Assembly: GCF_000411255.1 (NCBI RefSeq) | Contig: NZ_KE150412.1 | Span: 1,989,168 to 2,053,167, forward strand | DNA: 64,000 bases | Source of the DNA: Paenibacillus sp. HGH0039 | GTDB taxonomy: Bacteria > Bacillota > Bacilli > Paenibacillales > NBRC-103111 | Reading direction: 5' to 3' | In this document: positions 37,190-47,700 of the stretch, one piece after another | Position numbering within the stretch: the stretch's first letter is position 1 | Layout: every line of letters begins with the position of its first letter | Notes under the pieces: generated by a model | The model's input: the letters and a program-made list of their open reading frames with translations, nothing else | What the model was told of the DNA's origin: nothing | The model's database searches: none | Position numbers and translations under genes: made by a program

Positions 37190-38572
37190 TTACAAGAAAG
37201 ACAAGACAGCGGCGAGAATAAGCACCGTGAGCGTTTTGACGACGGTTATCGCAAAAATATCCTTATAAGACTGCCGGTGCGTCAGTCCCGTGATGGCCAG
37301 CAGCGTAATGACCGCGCCGTTGTGCGGCAGCGTATCCATCCCCCCGGACGCCATCGAGGCGATCCGGTGCAGCCATTCCGGGCTGATGCCCGCCGCCTGG
37401 CCCGCGGCCAGGTACTGTTTGCCCATCACTTCGAGCGCGATGGACAGCCCCCCCGATGCGGAACCGGTGACCCCGGACAAAATATTGACCGACACCGCTT
37501 CGTTAATCAGCGGCTGAGAGCTGATGTTGAGGATGAAGTTCTGGATCGCTTTGAAGCCGGGCAGCGTCTTGACCACGTTGCCGAAGCCGACCTCGGAAGC
37601 GGTGTTGAAAATCGCCAGAAGCGATCCCATCGCGGCCGCCGTAAGCCCTGCCGCGAGCTTGCTCTGAACGTGCCGGACGTTGATACAGAGCGCCGCCGCG
37701 ATGCCGATGAACAGGGCGATAATAAGCGCCCATGAAGATGCAACCGTTTTCACATTCGCGATGTTAAACGTTTTGAGAAGCTCCGGGCTGTACCAGGTGT
37801 TGACCGTCAAAAATCCCCGGCTCAGCAAGTAGTTGAACACCAGCACCAGCACGAGCGGTATGAGCGACACCCACAGGTTCGGGTAACGCTGGCCTTCGGC
37901 GGTTTCCGGCTCGTTCTTGTGTCCGGTTCCGTAGCCTTCGCCTGCGGCCGCCGCCTGCTTACGGCGTCTTTCCAGCCAGAACATGCCCGCCGCCAGCACC
38001 ATGATTCCGCCCACAATTCCCACGACCGGGGCCGCGTAGGCATCCGTTCCGAAATACGTGGTCGGAATAATGTTCTGCACCTGCGGCGTTCCGGGGAGCG
38101 CATCCATCGTGAAGGTGAAGGCGCCGAGCGCGATCGTGCCGGGAATGAGCCGCTTCGGAATATCCGCTTCGCGGAAAACCGCCACCGCGAAAGGATAGAC
38201 GGCGAAAGCGACCACGAACAGTGAAACGCCGCCGTAAGTCAGCACCGCGCAGGCCAGAACGACCGACAGCATGGCGCGTTTGGAACCGAGCACTTTGACG
38301 ATGGACCGGGCAATCGAGGAAGCCGCTCCGTTCAGCTCCATCACCTTGCCGAAAATCGCCCCGAGCAGGAAAATCGGGAAGTACGTTTTAATATAGTTCG
38401 CCGCATTCGCCATATAGGTCTCCGTATAGCTCGGCATAAGCGCGAGCCCGGAAATGACCACGGCCAGCAGCGTAAAGATCGGGGCGAACACGATCACCGG
38501 ATACCCCCGGTAAGCGAAAAACATCAGCAGCCCCAAGGCGAGTACAATCGCCACGACCTGAACAAACACCAT
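37190..38572 (-). CDS. GntP-family permease (YxjC-like), putative 3-hydroxybutyrate/acetoacetate uptake
   Basis: 460 residues with about a dozen membrane helices. A charged cytosolic loop (about residues 200-225) splits it in two, and late GSASGGLSI and GGMDTLPHNGAVI segments match the GntP family. GntP proteins are proton symporters for small hydroxy acids; members beside sco genes are thought to take up ketone bodies. It is first in the operon. 142 bases separate it from the dehydrogenase, long enough for an extra promoter, though none is clear. It is divergent from a LysR regulator. Confidence 0.85.
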   Translation of the reverse strand: MVFVQVVAIVLALGLLMFFAYRGYPVIVFAPIFTLLAVVISGLALMPSYTETYMANAANYIKTYFPIFLLGAIFGKVMELNGAASSIARSIVKVLGSKRAMLSVVLACAVLTYGGVSLFVVAFAVYPFAVAVFREADIPKRLIPGTIALGAFTFTMDALPGTPQVQNIIPTTYFGTDAYAAPVVGIVGGIMVLAAGMFWLERRRKQAAAAGEGYGTGHKNEPETAEGQRYPNLWVSLIPLVLVLVFNYLLSRGFLTVNTWYSPELLKTFNIANVKTVASSWALIIALFIGIAAALCINVRHVQSKLAAGLTAAAMGSLLAIFNTASEVGFGNVVKTLPGFKAIQNFILNISSQPLINEAVSVNILSGVTGSASGGLSIALEVMGKQYLAAGQAAGISPEWLHRIASMASGGMDTLPHNGAVITLLAITGLTHRQSYKDIFAITVVKTLTVLILAAVLSFL

Positions 38573-38779
38573 GCGCCTTCTCCTCTTTTCTGTTAGAAGA
38601 TCTCTTGTAAGCCCTTACATTCTTTTAAGTTGCGTGCCGCTTTCCATGAAATTCCGGGGCGTCCCCTGAAATTTGAACGTTCTGTGTCCGCTTCTAGTTT
38701 ACACGGCAGGTGAGGCAAGGTAAAATTCAGACATCGAATAGCTACCATTCCAAAATTTTATGGCTGGGGATGAACGACC
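38573..38779. promoter_or_regulatory. divergent control region of the ketone-body operon and its LysR regulator
   Basis: GAAT-N7-ATTC at 38736-38750 has the dyad form of a LysR half-site pair, 30 bases before the regulator start, where autoregulation is common. A second imperfect dyad centres on GGGGCGTCCCC near 38660. No sigma-54 site fits. The actual operator is not proven. Confidence 0.4.
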
Positions 38780-39664
38780 GTGGATGTAAGGAATCTCGCC
38801 TCCGTTCTGGAGGTCGCCAAACAGCAGAATTTCACGAAGGCCGCCGAAATTTTACATATGACTCAACCGACCTTAAGCAAGCTGGTCAAAAGCATGGAGG
38901 ACGAGCTCGGCGTCACCCTGTTCGACCGCAGCGGCAAAACCGTCAAGCTCACCGACTCGGGTATCGCCGCCATCCAGCGGATGCAGGTCATCATCCAGTC
39001 CGTGAACGACCTCTACACCACGCTGGACGACGTGTCCCAGCTCAAAACGGGCACCATCCGCATCGGACTGCCGCCGGTGATCAGCACCGTCTTCTTTCCG
39101 CGCGTGATCGCGCCTTTCCAGCGGAAATATCCCGCGATTCAGTTCGTCATGATCGAGGAGGGCGCCAAAACCGTCGAGCAGCGCGTCCTGGACGGATCGA
39201 TCGACATGGGCGTCGTCATCTCGCCGGACGAGGATTCCAGCCTGGGGCGGCTGCCGTTCATCCGCCAGCACGTCTCCCTCGTGCTGCATCGCGCGCATCC
39301 GCTGGCCGAACGTGAAACGGTCTCTCTCGCCGATTTGAGCCGGGAGCCGTTTCTGCTGTTCGCCAAAGGTTTCGCCGTGCGGCATCACGTCCTCGACGCC
39401 TGCCACAGCGCGGGTTTTCACCCGGCCATCGCCCACGAAAGCTCGCAGTGGGACCTCCTGGTGGAGATGGTCGCCGGAGGTCTCGGGGTCTCTTTTATCC
39501 CGGAACCGATCACTTCCAAAATAGCGAACCCCGATGTCCGGGTTATCCCCAAAACCTCGCCGGGCGTTCCGTGGAACCTGTACGTACTGTGGAACAAAGA
39601 AAGGTATATTTCTTACGCGATGCGGGAGCTTCTGGAATTCATCGGGGAGAAAGCGGAGGTTTAA
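38780..39664 (+). CDS. LysR-type transcriptional regulator
   Basis: 294 residues from a GTG. The winged helix-turn-helix is at 1-60 (AKQQNFTKAAEILHMTQPTLSKLVKSMEDELG), and the periplasmic-binding-like effector domain at about 90-290. Such regulators usually activate the adjacent divergent operon on binding a pathway metabolite; here the natural guess is 3-hydroxybutyrate or acetoacetate (inference from position). The DNA-binding end and length are normal. Confidence 0.9.
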   Translation: MDVRNLASVLEVAKQQNFTKAAEILHMTQPTLSKLVKSMEDELGVTLFDRSGKTVKLTDSGIAAIQRMQVIIQSVNDLYTTLDDVSQLKTGTIRIGLPPVISTVFFPRVIAPFQRKYPAIQFVMIEEGAKTVEQRVLDGSIDMGVVISPDEDSSLGRLPFIRQHVSLVLHRAHPLAERETVSLADLSREPFLLFAKGFAVRHHVLDACHSAGFHPAIAHESSQWDLLVEMVAGGLGVSFIPEPITSKIANPDVRVIPKTSPGVPWNLYVLWNKERYISYAMRELLEFIGEKAEV

Positions 39665-39723
39665 GCCGGGGTACAGGAATCTACGTGCGCTACCTGCGAA
39701 ACGAAGGTATGAAAAAAGACAAA

Positions 39724-39756
39724 AAAAGGATACCTGCCGGTGCGGGTATCTTTTTC
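39724..39756. terminator. bidirectional intrinsic terminator
   Basis: GATACC and GGTATC enclose a short loop, with an A run before and five T after. It separates the LysR gene from the convergent receiver gene. Confidence 0.8.
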
Positions 39757-39820
39757 ATTTTGTCGCATAACTGAGCTTTTACTATAATCATTCCGGTTCT
39801 GTTGGTGGAGAAAATTAAAC

Positions 39821-40204
39821 CTACAAAACGCCGACCTTCGTTCCTTGTCCGGCAAACAGCTTCTCGACGGCCTCCTGCAAGCGTTCCTTCTGGATCGGCT
39901 TGACCACGAAATCGCTGGCCCCGCTGCGGATGGCCTCCATGACAACCCGCTGCTGCCCCATGGCGGAGCACATGATGATTTTGGCGCCCGGATTGGCGGA
40001 TTTGATGCGCTTAACGGCTTCCAGTCCGTCCATTTCGGGCATCGTAATATCCATCGTCACGAGATCCGGCTTCAATCGGCCGTAAAGATCGACCGCTTCC
40101 TTCCCGTTTTGGGCTTCGCCGATTACGGTGTGCCCCATCTGCTCCAAAAACATACGGACCAGCGTTCTCATAAATGCGGCGTCGTCCACAACCAGTACGT
40201 TCAA
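39821..40204 (-). CDS. orphan CheY-like response regulator
   Basis: 127 residues, a single receiver domain without output. I start at the TTG at 40204, because AAGGAGG lies eight bases or so upstream and the first beta-strand (NVLVVDDAAFMR) begins at once; a longer upstream frame lacks a ribosome site. The acceptor aspartate is in LVTMDITMPEMDG, followed by MCSAMGQ and a KPI lysine. It resembles CheY of Bacillota, which acts on the flagellar switch, but no chemotaxis or flagellar gene is nearby, so the partner kinase is unknown. Confidence 0.85.
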   Translation of the reverse strand: MNVLVVDDAAFMRTLVRMFLEQMGHTVIGEAQNGKEAVDLYGRLKPDLVTMDITMPEMDGLEAVKRIKSANPGAKIIMCSAMGQQRVVMEAIRSGASDFVVKPIQKERLQEAVEKLFAGQGTKVGVL

Positions 40205-40300
40205 AACGCTCCCTCCTTCTGTCTGTTCCAATGTATCAAAACAAACTGAACAAAAACTAAACATGCCCCGAAAGGGTCATTTATTGATCTGAAAAGACAC

Positions 40301-40326
40301 AAAAAAAGCCGGCTCCAAAAACCGGC
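40301..40326 (-). terminator. intrinsic terminator after the GNAT gene
   Basis: On the minus strand GCCGG and CCGGC close a loop of nine bases, followed by seven T. Confidence 0.65.
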
Positions 40327-40439
40327 AATGCATCATCGCCGTATTCTTAGGCCGACGGCGGATCAACCACCCGGCACAAGCGTGTAGTACGGCGCCGGAT
40401 GACGGTGTTCAACCGCTTGTCTTTTGGGTGCTCCTCGTA

Positions 40440-41255
40440 TTATTCAACCAAGTGCCTGTTCTCGTATACCGTAACCTCGCAGGCCGGTTCAAATCCCGCC
40501 CGTTTGTAGATCCCGATTCCGTCGGGCGAAGCCTGCAGGACGCAAAGCCGGGGCTTTCCTTTCTTTGCTTCACCGATAAGGAACCGAAACATGGCGGAGC
40601 CGAAGCCTTGTCCCCGGAAGTCCGAGAGAGTTGCGATATCGTAGATGCCGACGCTGTCATCCGTGAACACAAGCGTACCGGTACTGACCGGCCGACCGCG
40701 GTACAAGCCGATATACAGCTTCATAAGAGAAGCCCCCCACAGCGGCAGACGGGATATTTTCCGGTAAAAAGCCTTCACGTTAGCCCCCTCCTCCGACTCT
40801 CCGAACAACGAAGCCAACACGTCTCCGAATTGCTCCGCTTCCGCAGGGGATGCAATTTCTTTTACCCGGAATTCCGCCGGGCATTCAGTTATGGGATGAA
40901 GAGCATCCAAGTCCGCATACATCGCGATGTTCGTTTCCGCTTCTTTTAAACCCGCCTGTCTTAACGTCTCGAACGTGACGCTGTCTTTGCTTTCCCATGA
41001 CCATAACGCCATCGGGTATTTTTTGTCCGTAAAATAATGAACCGTCTCTTCGAGGATAGCTTCGTTCTCCGCGGACAGGCGGGGTTGAAGCAAAACCGCC
41101 ACGTTAAACGTATCCGAAGGGAGGCCGCAGTCCGCTCTTATGTATTCAGACGTTTGTTTAAGAGTATAGCCTTCTGCCCGGCCGGCGAAATAGGCGGCCT
41201 TCGCAATGAAATTATCCCGGATTAAACGGGCTGATTGGCCCTGCGCTGTGTTCAT
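40440..41255 (-). CDS. GNAT-family N-acetyltransferase
   Basis: 271 residues from the ATG at 41255, with AAGGAGG seven to ten bases upstream. The GNAT fold is in the C-terminal half (about 125-271), with the acetyl-CoA loop in FRGQGFGSAM and the closing RAGFEPACEVTVYENR. The N-terminal half (1-120) is helical and resembles the extra domain of some two-part GNAT proteins. The substrate is unknown and the gene stands alone. Its leader contains a strong hairpin at 41331-41376. Confidence 0.82.
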   Translation of the reverse strand: MNTAQGQSARLIRDNFIAKAAYFAGRAEGYTLKQTSEYIRADCGLPSDTFNVAVLLQPRLSAENEAILEETVHYFTDKKYPMALWSWESKDSVTFETLRQAGLKEAETNIAMYADLDALHPITECPAEFRVKEIASPAEAEQFGDVLASLFGESEEGANVKAFYRKISRLPLWGASLMKLYIGLYRGRPVSTGTLVFTDDSVGIYDIATLSDFRGQGFGSAMFRFLIGEAKKGKPRLCVLQASPDGIGIYKRAGFEPACEVTVYENRHLVE

Positions 41256-41716
41256 GCCGATGTCCTCCTTGCTCCCGTGCTGCAGCCGCAGCCGGTTCGT
41301 GAGCGTGACGTTTATTAATGACACCTAATTAAGGAATGAGAGAAAGCGAACTTCCCTCCCGCCTCACTCATTCCTTCCTTTTATTCTTCCATTCTAGCAC
41401 ACCTATCCCCTTTGCTCTCCCCGCCTACTACCCGAATTTTTCTCGAAAATCCCCGGCTCTCCAAGGGCATCCGATTGTATGAAAGAAAAAAAGTATCGCG
41501 CTGCCGCCCCCCTATCGTACCTGCAACTTCCCTTACCGAACCTGCCACTGGCCTTTCTTCCTGCCCGCTCATCGAAATTTTATGCAATTAACCAAAGTTA
41601 ATTCTCAAGTCCTATCGTTTTTGCTAGACTGGACCCTGCTACTTATTTGCGGCCGTCTGAGAAATATTTCTTTCGGCGGCGGCAACCGCATTTCTCAAAG
41701 GAGTGATGACATCTTC
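41256..41716. other. long intergenic region between the GNAT gene and the kelch-SLH gene
   Basis: 461 bases without a supported gene. It holds a long hairpin at 41331-41376 and an 18-base perfect dyad at 41586-41603 (AATTAAC, four bases, GTTAATT). AAAGGAG at 41697-41703 serves the kelch gene. A 68-codon minus frame here has no convincing start signal. Confidence 0.5.
41331..41376 (-). promoter_or_regulatory. structured hairpin in the GNAT gene leader
   Basis: AAGGAATGAG and CTCATTCCTT (10 of 10 paired) enclose an inner hairpin, GAGGGAAG / CTTTCTC, with a UUCG tetraloop on the minus strand. No T run follows on that strand, so it is not a simple terminator there. Confidence 0.45.
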
Positions 41717-44700
41717 ATGTCTAACAGGCTGCGCAAAATATGGGGGACGACTGTCCTCATAGGAGGGATACTGGCCGGATGGTGCCAAACGGCGAATGCG
41801 GCCGTCATGATGGAAGCTCTTCCCGCTTCTGCCGATTTGCCCTCAGACCTGGCGGGAGTTTCGGCAAGCGGTGTGCTGAACGGCAGCATCCTTGTAACCG
41901 GCGGTCAATATAGCCGGAACAATTCGTTCGCCAAAAACTCGTACACCTTCTCGCCCTCGACTCAAACCTGGTCCACTTATGCTCCCGCGCTGAACTTGGC
42001 CTACCACACCCAATCGGAGATGAAGGACGGAAGAGTCATCATCACGGGCGGCAACGCCTTTCTCAGCGGCACCGGGTACGTGTACAACAATTTGACGCGG
42101 ATTTATAGCCCGTATACAAACGCCTGGACCCAAGCGTCCAATTTGCCCAAAAATATGCTCGGCAACTCGCAGAGCACACTGCCCGACGGCAGAATCGTCA
42201 GTGTGGGCGGAGCGGACTCCATTTTCTCACCGGGAAGCAGTACGCTTTACAACAACACGTACATCTACGATCCCGCCGCCAACACCTGGACGGAAAAAGC
42301 ACCCCTTCCGATCGGCATTTACGGAGCAGCGCAAAGTACTCTGGCGGACGGCCGTATCCTGTTAACGGGGGGCTTGAGCGGATACGTTTATTCGTTTGCT
42401 TCCTATATTTACGACCCGGCCGCCGATACCTGGACCAAAGCAGCCGGTCTGCCTTATCAATATAACGACCTTTTCTTCCGGCATGCCCAGGTGACTCTGC
42501 CTAACGGCAAAGTGCTCGTCATGGGCAATTACAATTTCTATTTGTATGATCCGATCAGCAACACATGGGCCCAAGACACTCCTTCCCTTAAAAGATTGCA
42601 AAACGCCAAAATGTCGCTGACCGGCGGCAGCGTGTATGTCATGGGCGGGTACGACGAGAACTACGGCCTCAACACGACCGTATACAAGCTGTCGTTTGAT
42701 TTCACGGCGCCTACGGCTCCCGTTATCACAACGTCCTCGGCGGACTGGTCTCTTGCGGATGTCACCGCGACCCTGACGGCCGGTACGGATGCGGATTCGG
42801 GCGTGAAGCAGACGGAATACAGCTTGTCCGGGGTCACCGTGCTTGACTGGACGCCTTATGCGAACGGAGATGTGATCACCGTTTCGAATTCGGGAGAAAC
42901 CACGATCAGCGCCCGAACAATCGACAAAGCGGGCAACGCAAGCAGCGTGACGACCGCCGTGGTGAAGGTAGATAAGACGGCGCCGACGGCGCCCGTTATA
43001 AAAGGAGCCAGCTCCGCCTGGACCAACCAAAACGCGTCGATCACCCTCACACCCGGTACGGACAAAGGCGGATCGGGCGTACAGCGATCGGAATACAAGC
43101 TTTCAGGCGGCACCACCCAGGACTGGGCGCCTTATACGGGAGCTGTTCCGATCGGCACCGAAGGAATTACGACGGTACACGCGCGGACAATCGACAACGT
43201 GGGCAACGTCAGCGCCGAAAGCACGGCCGACGTATCCATCGATAAAGCTCCGCCGACCACTCCTTCCGTTCAGCCAGCGGTGTCCGGCTGGAGCAAGGAC
43301 AACGTGGCTGTAACGATCACGCCCGGCACCGACGCCCGGTCCGGCGTGAAGCGCACCGAGTACAGCCTGTCCGGTGCAAGCACGCTCGGCTGGACGGCTT
43401 ACACGGGTCCCGTCACGGTAAGCGCCGAAGGTCAGACGACCGTCAGCGCGCGCAGCGTGGACGAGGCCGGCAATATCAGCCAGCTCGCTACCGCTTCCGT
43501 GAGCATTGACAAGACGGCTCCCGGAGCGGCTACTGTCACTCCCGCCTTCACTTCCTGGACAGCTTCCGGTGTTCAAGTCACCGTTAAGCCCGGAACTGAC
43601 GCGGGATCGGGTGTGTACCGCACCGAATACAGCCTCTCCGGCGCGACGACGCTCAGCTGGGTGACGTATACGGGACCGGTCACCGTCACCGCGGAAGGAA
43701 TTACGACCGTTCACGCCCGCGTCATCGATCAGGCCGGGAATATCAGTACGATAACGACGGCCGACGTCAAAATTGACCGGACGGCACCCGGAGCGCCCTC
43801 CATCTCTCCCGCCGGAACATCCTGGGTGTCATCGGATGTTCTCGTGACGCTGACGGGAGGGGACTCAGTCTCCGGTCTGAATCGGTTGGAGTACAGCTTG
43901 TCCGGCGCCGTCACTTCCGGCTGGAAAACATACACCGGGCCCGTGACCGTAACGGCCGAGGGCCAGACTACGCTCACAGCCAGAAGTTTCGACAATGCCG
44001 GCAACGTAAGCCAGACGGCGACGGCTGTTATGCGAATCGATAAAACAGCCCCAACCGTTCCGGCGGTCACCCCCGGAACAACAGGGTGGACAGCGGCGGC
44101 AAGCGTGCCGGTCACGGTTAATGCCGGAACCGATACAGGAGGCTCGGGAGTCAAAATAACGGAGTACAGCCTGTCCGGCGCCGTGACCAAAGGCTGGACG
44201 GCTTATACGGGGCCCCTCACCGTTACGGCTCCGGGCCAGACCACCGTCATCGCAAGAACGACGGATGGGGCCGGGAACGTCAGCGGAGAAGGGACAGCCA
44301 CCGTCTCCATCGACCGGACTCCTCCCGCCGCTCCGGGAATCACGCCGTCCGAGACGGGCTGGACCTCCGCGTCCGGCGTATCCGTAGCGATCACGCACGG
44401 CGCGGATACCGGCGGGGCCGGCGTGAGCCGGACGGAGTTCAGCTTATCCGGCGCGGAGACGCTCGGCTGGACCGCCTATATCGGGCCGCTGTCCGTCAAG
44501 GCCGAAGGACAGACCACCGTTACGGCCAGGACGGTCGATAAAGCGGGCAACGTCAGCTTGGTGTCCTCGATAGTCGTCAAGATCGACCGGACTCCTCCGG
44601 GCGCTCCCGCTATTACGGCACCCGCGGATCAGGCGCTGCTGAGAAACATTTCCGTCATTACCGGAACGGCCGAGCCTTCTTCTTTCGTCGTGCTTACCAT

Positions 44701-47700
44701 CGACGGAAAAGCGTATCCTGCCGTGCAAGCAGACACCGCGGGCAAGTTCACCTACACCCTGCCCGCTCAACTGGCGGACGGAACGCATACCGTTACGGCA
44801 GCCGCGTCTGATGCGGCAGGCAATACGAGCCCGGCAAGCGGTACGGTAAGCTTTACCCTGGATACGGCGGCCCCCGCCGTGCCTGTAATCTTGTTCCCTG
44901 TGGACGGGACTCTGACTAAAGACGCCAAACCGGTCATTTCCGGAACGGCGGAAGCCCGTTCGTTCGTTCATATTTATATGGACGGATCGCTTAAAGCCGA
45001 CGTCCAAGCGGATAGCGCGGGGATCTGGAACTATGCCGGAGCCGATTCGTTAAAAGACGGTATGCACACCGTTCGTGTATATGCATCCGATAAGGCCGGC
45101 AACAACAGCCCCTCGACGAAGGCGGTAACATGGACGGTCGACGCGACGCCGCCACCCGCTCCAGTCGTGCTTACCCCCGCGGACGGATCTAGCACAAACC
45201 GGAACCAGCCGGTGATCAGCGGCACAAGCGAACCCGGCTCCCTCGTCCGGGTTGAGCTGGACGGCACCACATCAGCGGGATCGGCGACGGCCGACGGAAC
45301 CGGGAAATGGTCCCTTACCTCGGCTGCGCCGCTTGCCGACGGAACCCACTCCCTCCGGACATGGGCTGAGGACAAAGCAGGCAACGCCGGTCCGTATTCC
45401 GGACTTCTGCGGTTTACCGTAGATACGCAGGCGCCTGCGGCGCCCGTCATTCTGAAGCCGCTTGCGGACGCGCTCTTAAATACGAAGACGCCCAAGGTGG
45501 AAGGTCATGCCGAAGCGGGCGCGTTCATCAGCGTAGTGCTGGACGGCAGTATCATTCATACCGTTACCTCCGGTCCGGATGGCAGCTGGGTGTACATTCC
45601 GGCTTCCGCACTTGCGGACGGATCGCACACCGTGAAAGCATCGGCGGCCGACGCCGCAGGCAACAGAAGCGCGTATTCGGCCGAAACGACCTTCCGCATC
45701 GACGCTACGGCACCAGCCGCACCGGTCATCACGGAGCCTGCGCCAGGAACCGTCACGAATGTGAACCGGCCCCTCATCCGGGGAACGGCCGAGGCAAGCG
45801 TGACCGTGAATGTATATGTGGACGGCACCCACTCCGGAATCACGACAACCGGTACGGGCGATAGCTGGAGCTTCAGCCCTGGGGCCGCTTTATCCGCAGG
45901 GACACATCGGCTCACAGCTATTGCGGTTGATGCCGCAGGCAATGAAAGTCCTTTATCGCCCGAAACGGCATTTACCGTTGTTTCGTCCAATGCCGCACTT
46001 CATTCGCTGAGCCTCGGCGGAGCCGCTCTGAATGAAACGGTGACCGGCTCCACTTACCGGTACACGGCTCAAGTGCCTCATTCGGTAACGGTCACCTCCA
46101 TACAGGCCACGGCGGAAGATGCGCAGGCAGCCGTACGCTTGCTGAAAAACGGGCAGCCGGTGACCAATCCGGTTGCCCTGGAAGTGGGCGACCAGACTTT
46201 TACGGTCGAAATCACGGCCCAGGACGGAGTGACGGTAACTCCCTATACGGTCACCGTAACGAGGGCGGCTTCCAGTGAAGTGACCTTGAGTGAATTGACG
46301 GTGACGTCGGGTGAGCTCACTCCCCGTTTTGACGGCGCAACGACCGTTTACTCGACCACGGTTACCAACGATGTGTATGCCGTTACCGTCGGAGCCAAAG
46401 CTTCCAGTTCCGTGGCGACCGTGACGATCAACGGCACGGCGTTCGGCGGAAATGCCGGCAGCCTTCCCCTTCAATTGAAGGTCGGCTCCAATCCGGTCAC
46501 CGTTACGGTAACCGCTCAAGATGGCGTCACGACGCAAAGCTATCAGCTGGAAGTGAGCCGCGCTCCGAGCAGCAACGTCTTGCTCAGCGGACTGATTCTT
46601 TCGGAAGGCAGCCTGGAACCCGCTTTCGACAGCGGCATGGTTCATTACCGGTCGGCTGTCAGTCCGGAAACGGCAAGCCTATCCGTGACGGCTTCCGTCT
46701 ACGAACCGAATGCGACTCTCGTCGTTAACGGCCTGTCGGTTGTCAGCGGACTGCCTTCTGTGCCGCTTGCGCTCAAGCCCGGCGTGAATCCTATCACGGT
46801 TGTCGTGACGGCTCAAGACGGGATCACGACCCAGTCCTATGTAGTGGACGTGACCCGTCAGCTTAGCTCGAATGCCGGTTTGACCGGACTTGAACTGTCG
46901 GCGGGTCGGCTGAGTCCCGCTTTCGACGGAGACACATCGAATTACGCACTGACCGTTGATTACGAAAACGATCGGACGACCGTAACGGCTTCCGTTTACG
47001 ATCCCGATGCGCTAGTGACGGTCAACGGAGTTCCGCTCCTCAGCGGAAAACCTTCGGCACCGCTCGCGCTGCGTGTCGGAGCCAACCCGGTACAGGTCAC
47101 CGTCACGGCGCCGGACCGGCAGACGGTACGGACGTATGACGTCCTGATCACCCGCCAGTCCCGGCAAGATTCCGGCGGCGATTCGCCAGGCACTTCACCC
47201 GGAGGAACTCCTCCGACGGAAGAGCCTAAGCCGCCCGTAGATCCGGGGCAGCCGCAGCATCCGGGAGAACCCGGCGACACCGGCAAGCCGGGCGATCCCG
47301 GGATACCCGGCTTGCCGGAAGTTCCGGGAGGACTGAGCTGTCCTTCTCCTCCCCCGCACCCCGTGGCCTTCAAGGATATGCAGGGTCACTGGGCGGAGAA
47401 AGAAGTCGCCAGCGCGGCGGACTGCGGCATCGTCAGCGGCTTCGAGAACGGAACGTTCCGGCCGCAGGAGCAGGTCACGCGCGCCCAGTTTACCGTGATG
47501 CTGACGCAAGCTTACGCGGAGGCTCTGCGCCAGCCGGAGAAGCCGGCTCCCGCCTCCGGCTTTGCGGACAGCGCCAGCATCCCGGCCTGGGCCGCCGAGG
47601 CCGTCGCGCTCGCGCAGCGCGCAGGCATCGCCACCGGCTACGGGGACGGCACGTTCCGGCCCGATGCGCCGGTCACCCGCGCCGAGATGCTCACCTTGGC

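Noticed and set aside
38600..38660. GGCACG stretch on the minus strand resembling a sigma-54 promoter
   Set aside because: The GC of the -12 element is absent at the required spacing.
41381..41587. 68-codon minus-strand frame between the GNAT and kelch-SLH genes
   Set aside because: No plausible ribosome site, no similarity to a known small protein, and it overlaps likely control elements.
47200..47340. Collagen-like Gly-X-Y stretch before the SLH motifs of the kelch protein
   Set aside because: Only a handful of triplets, interrupted and proline-rich; better read as a wall-spanning linker than a collagen domain.
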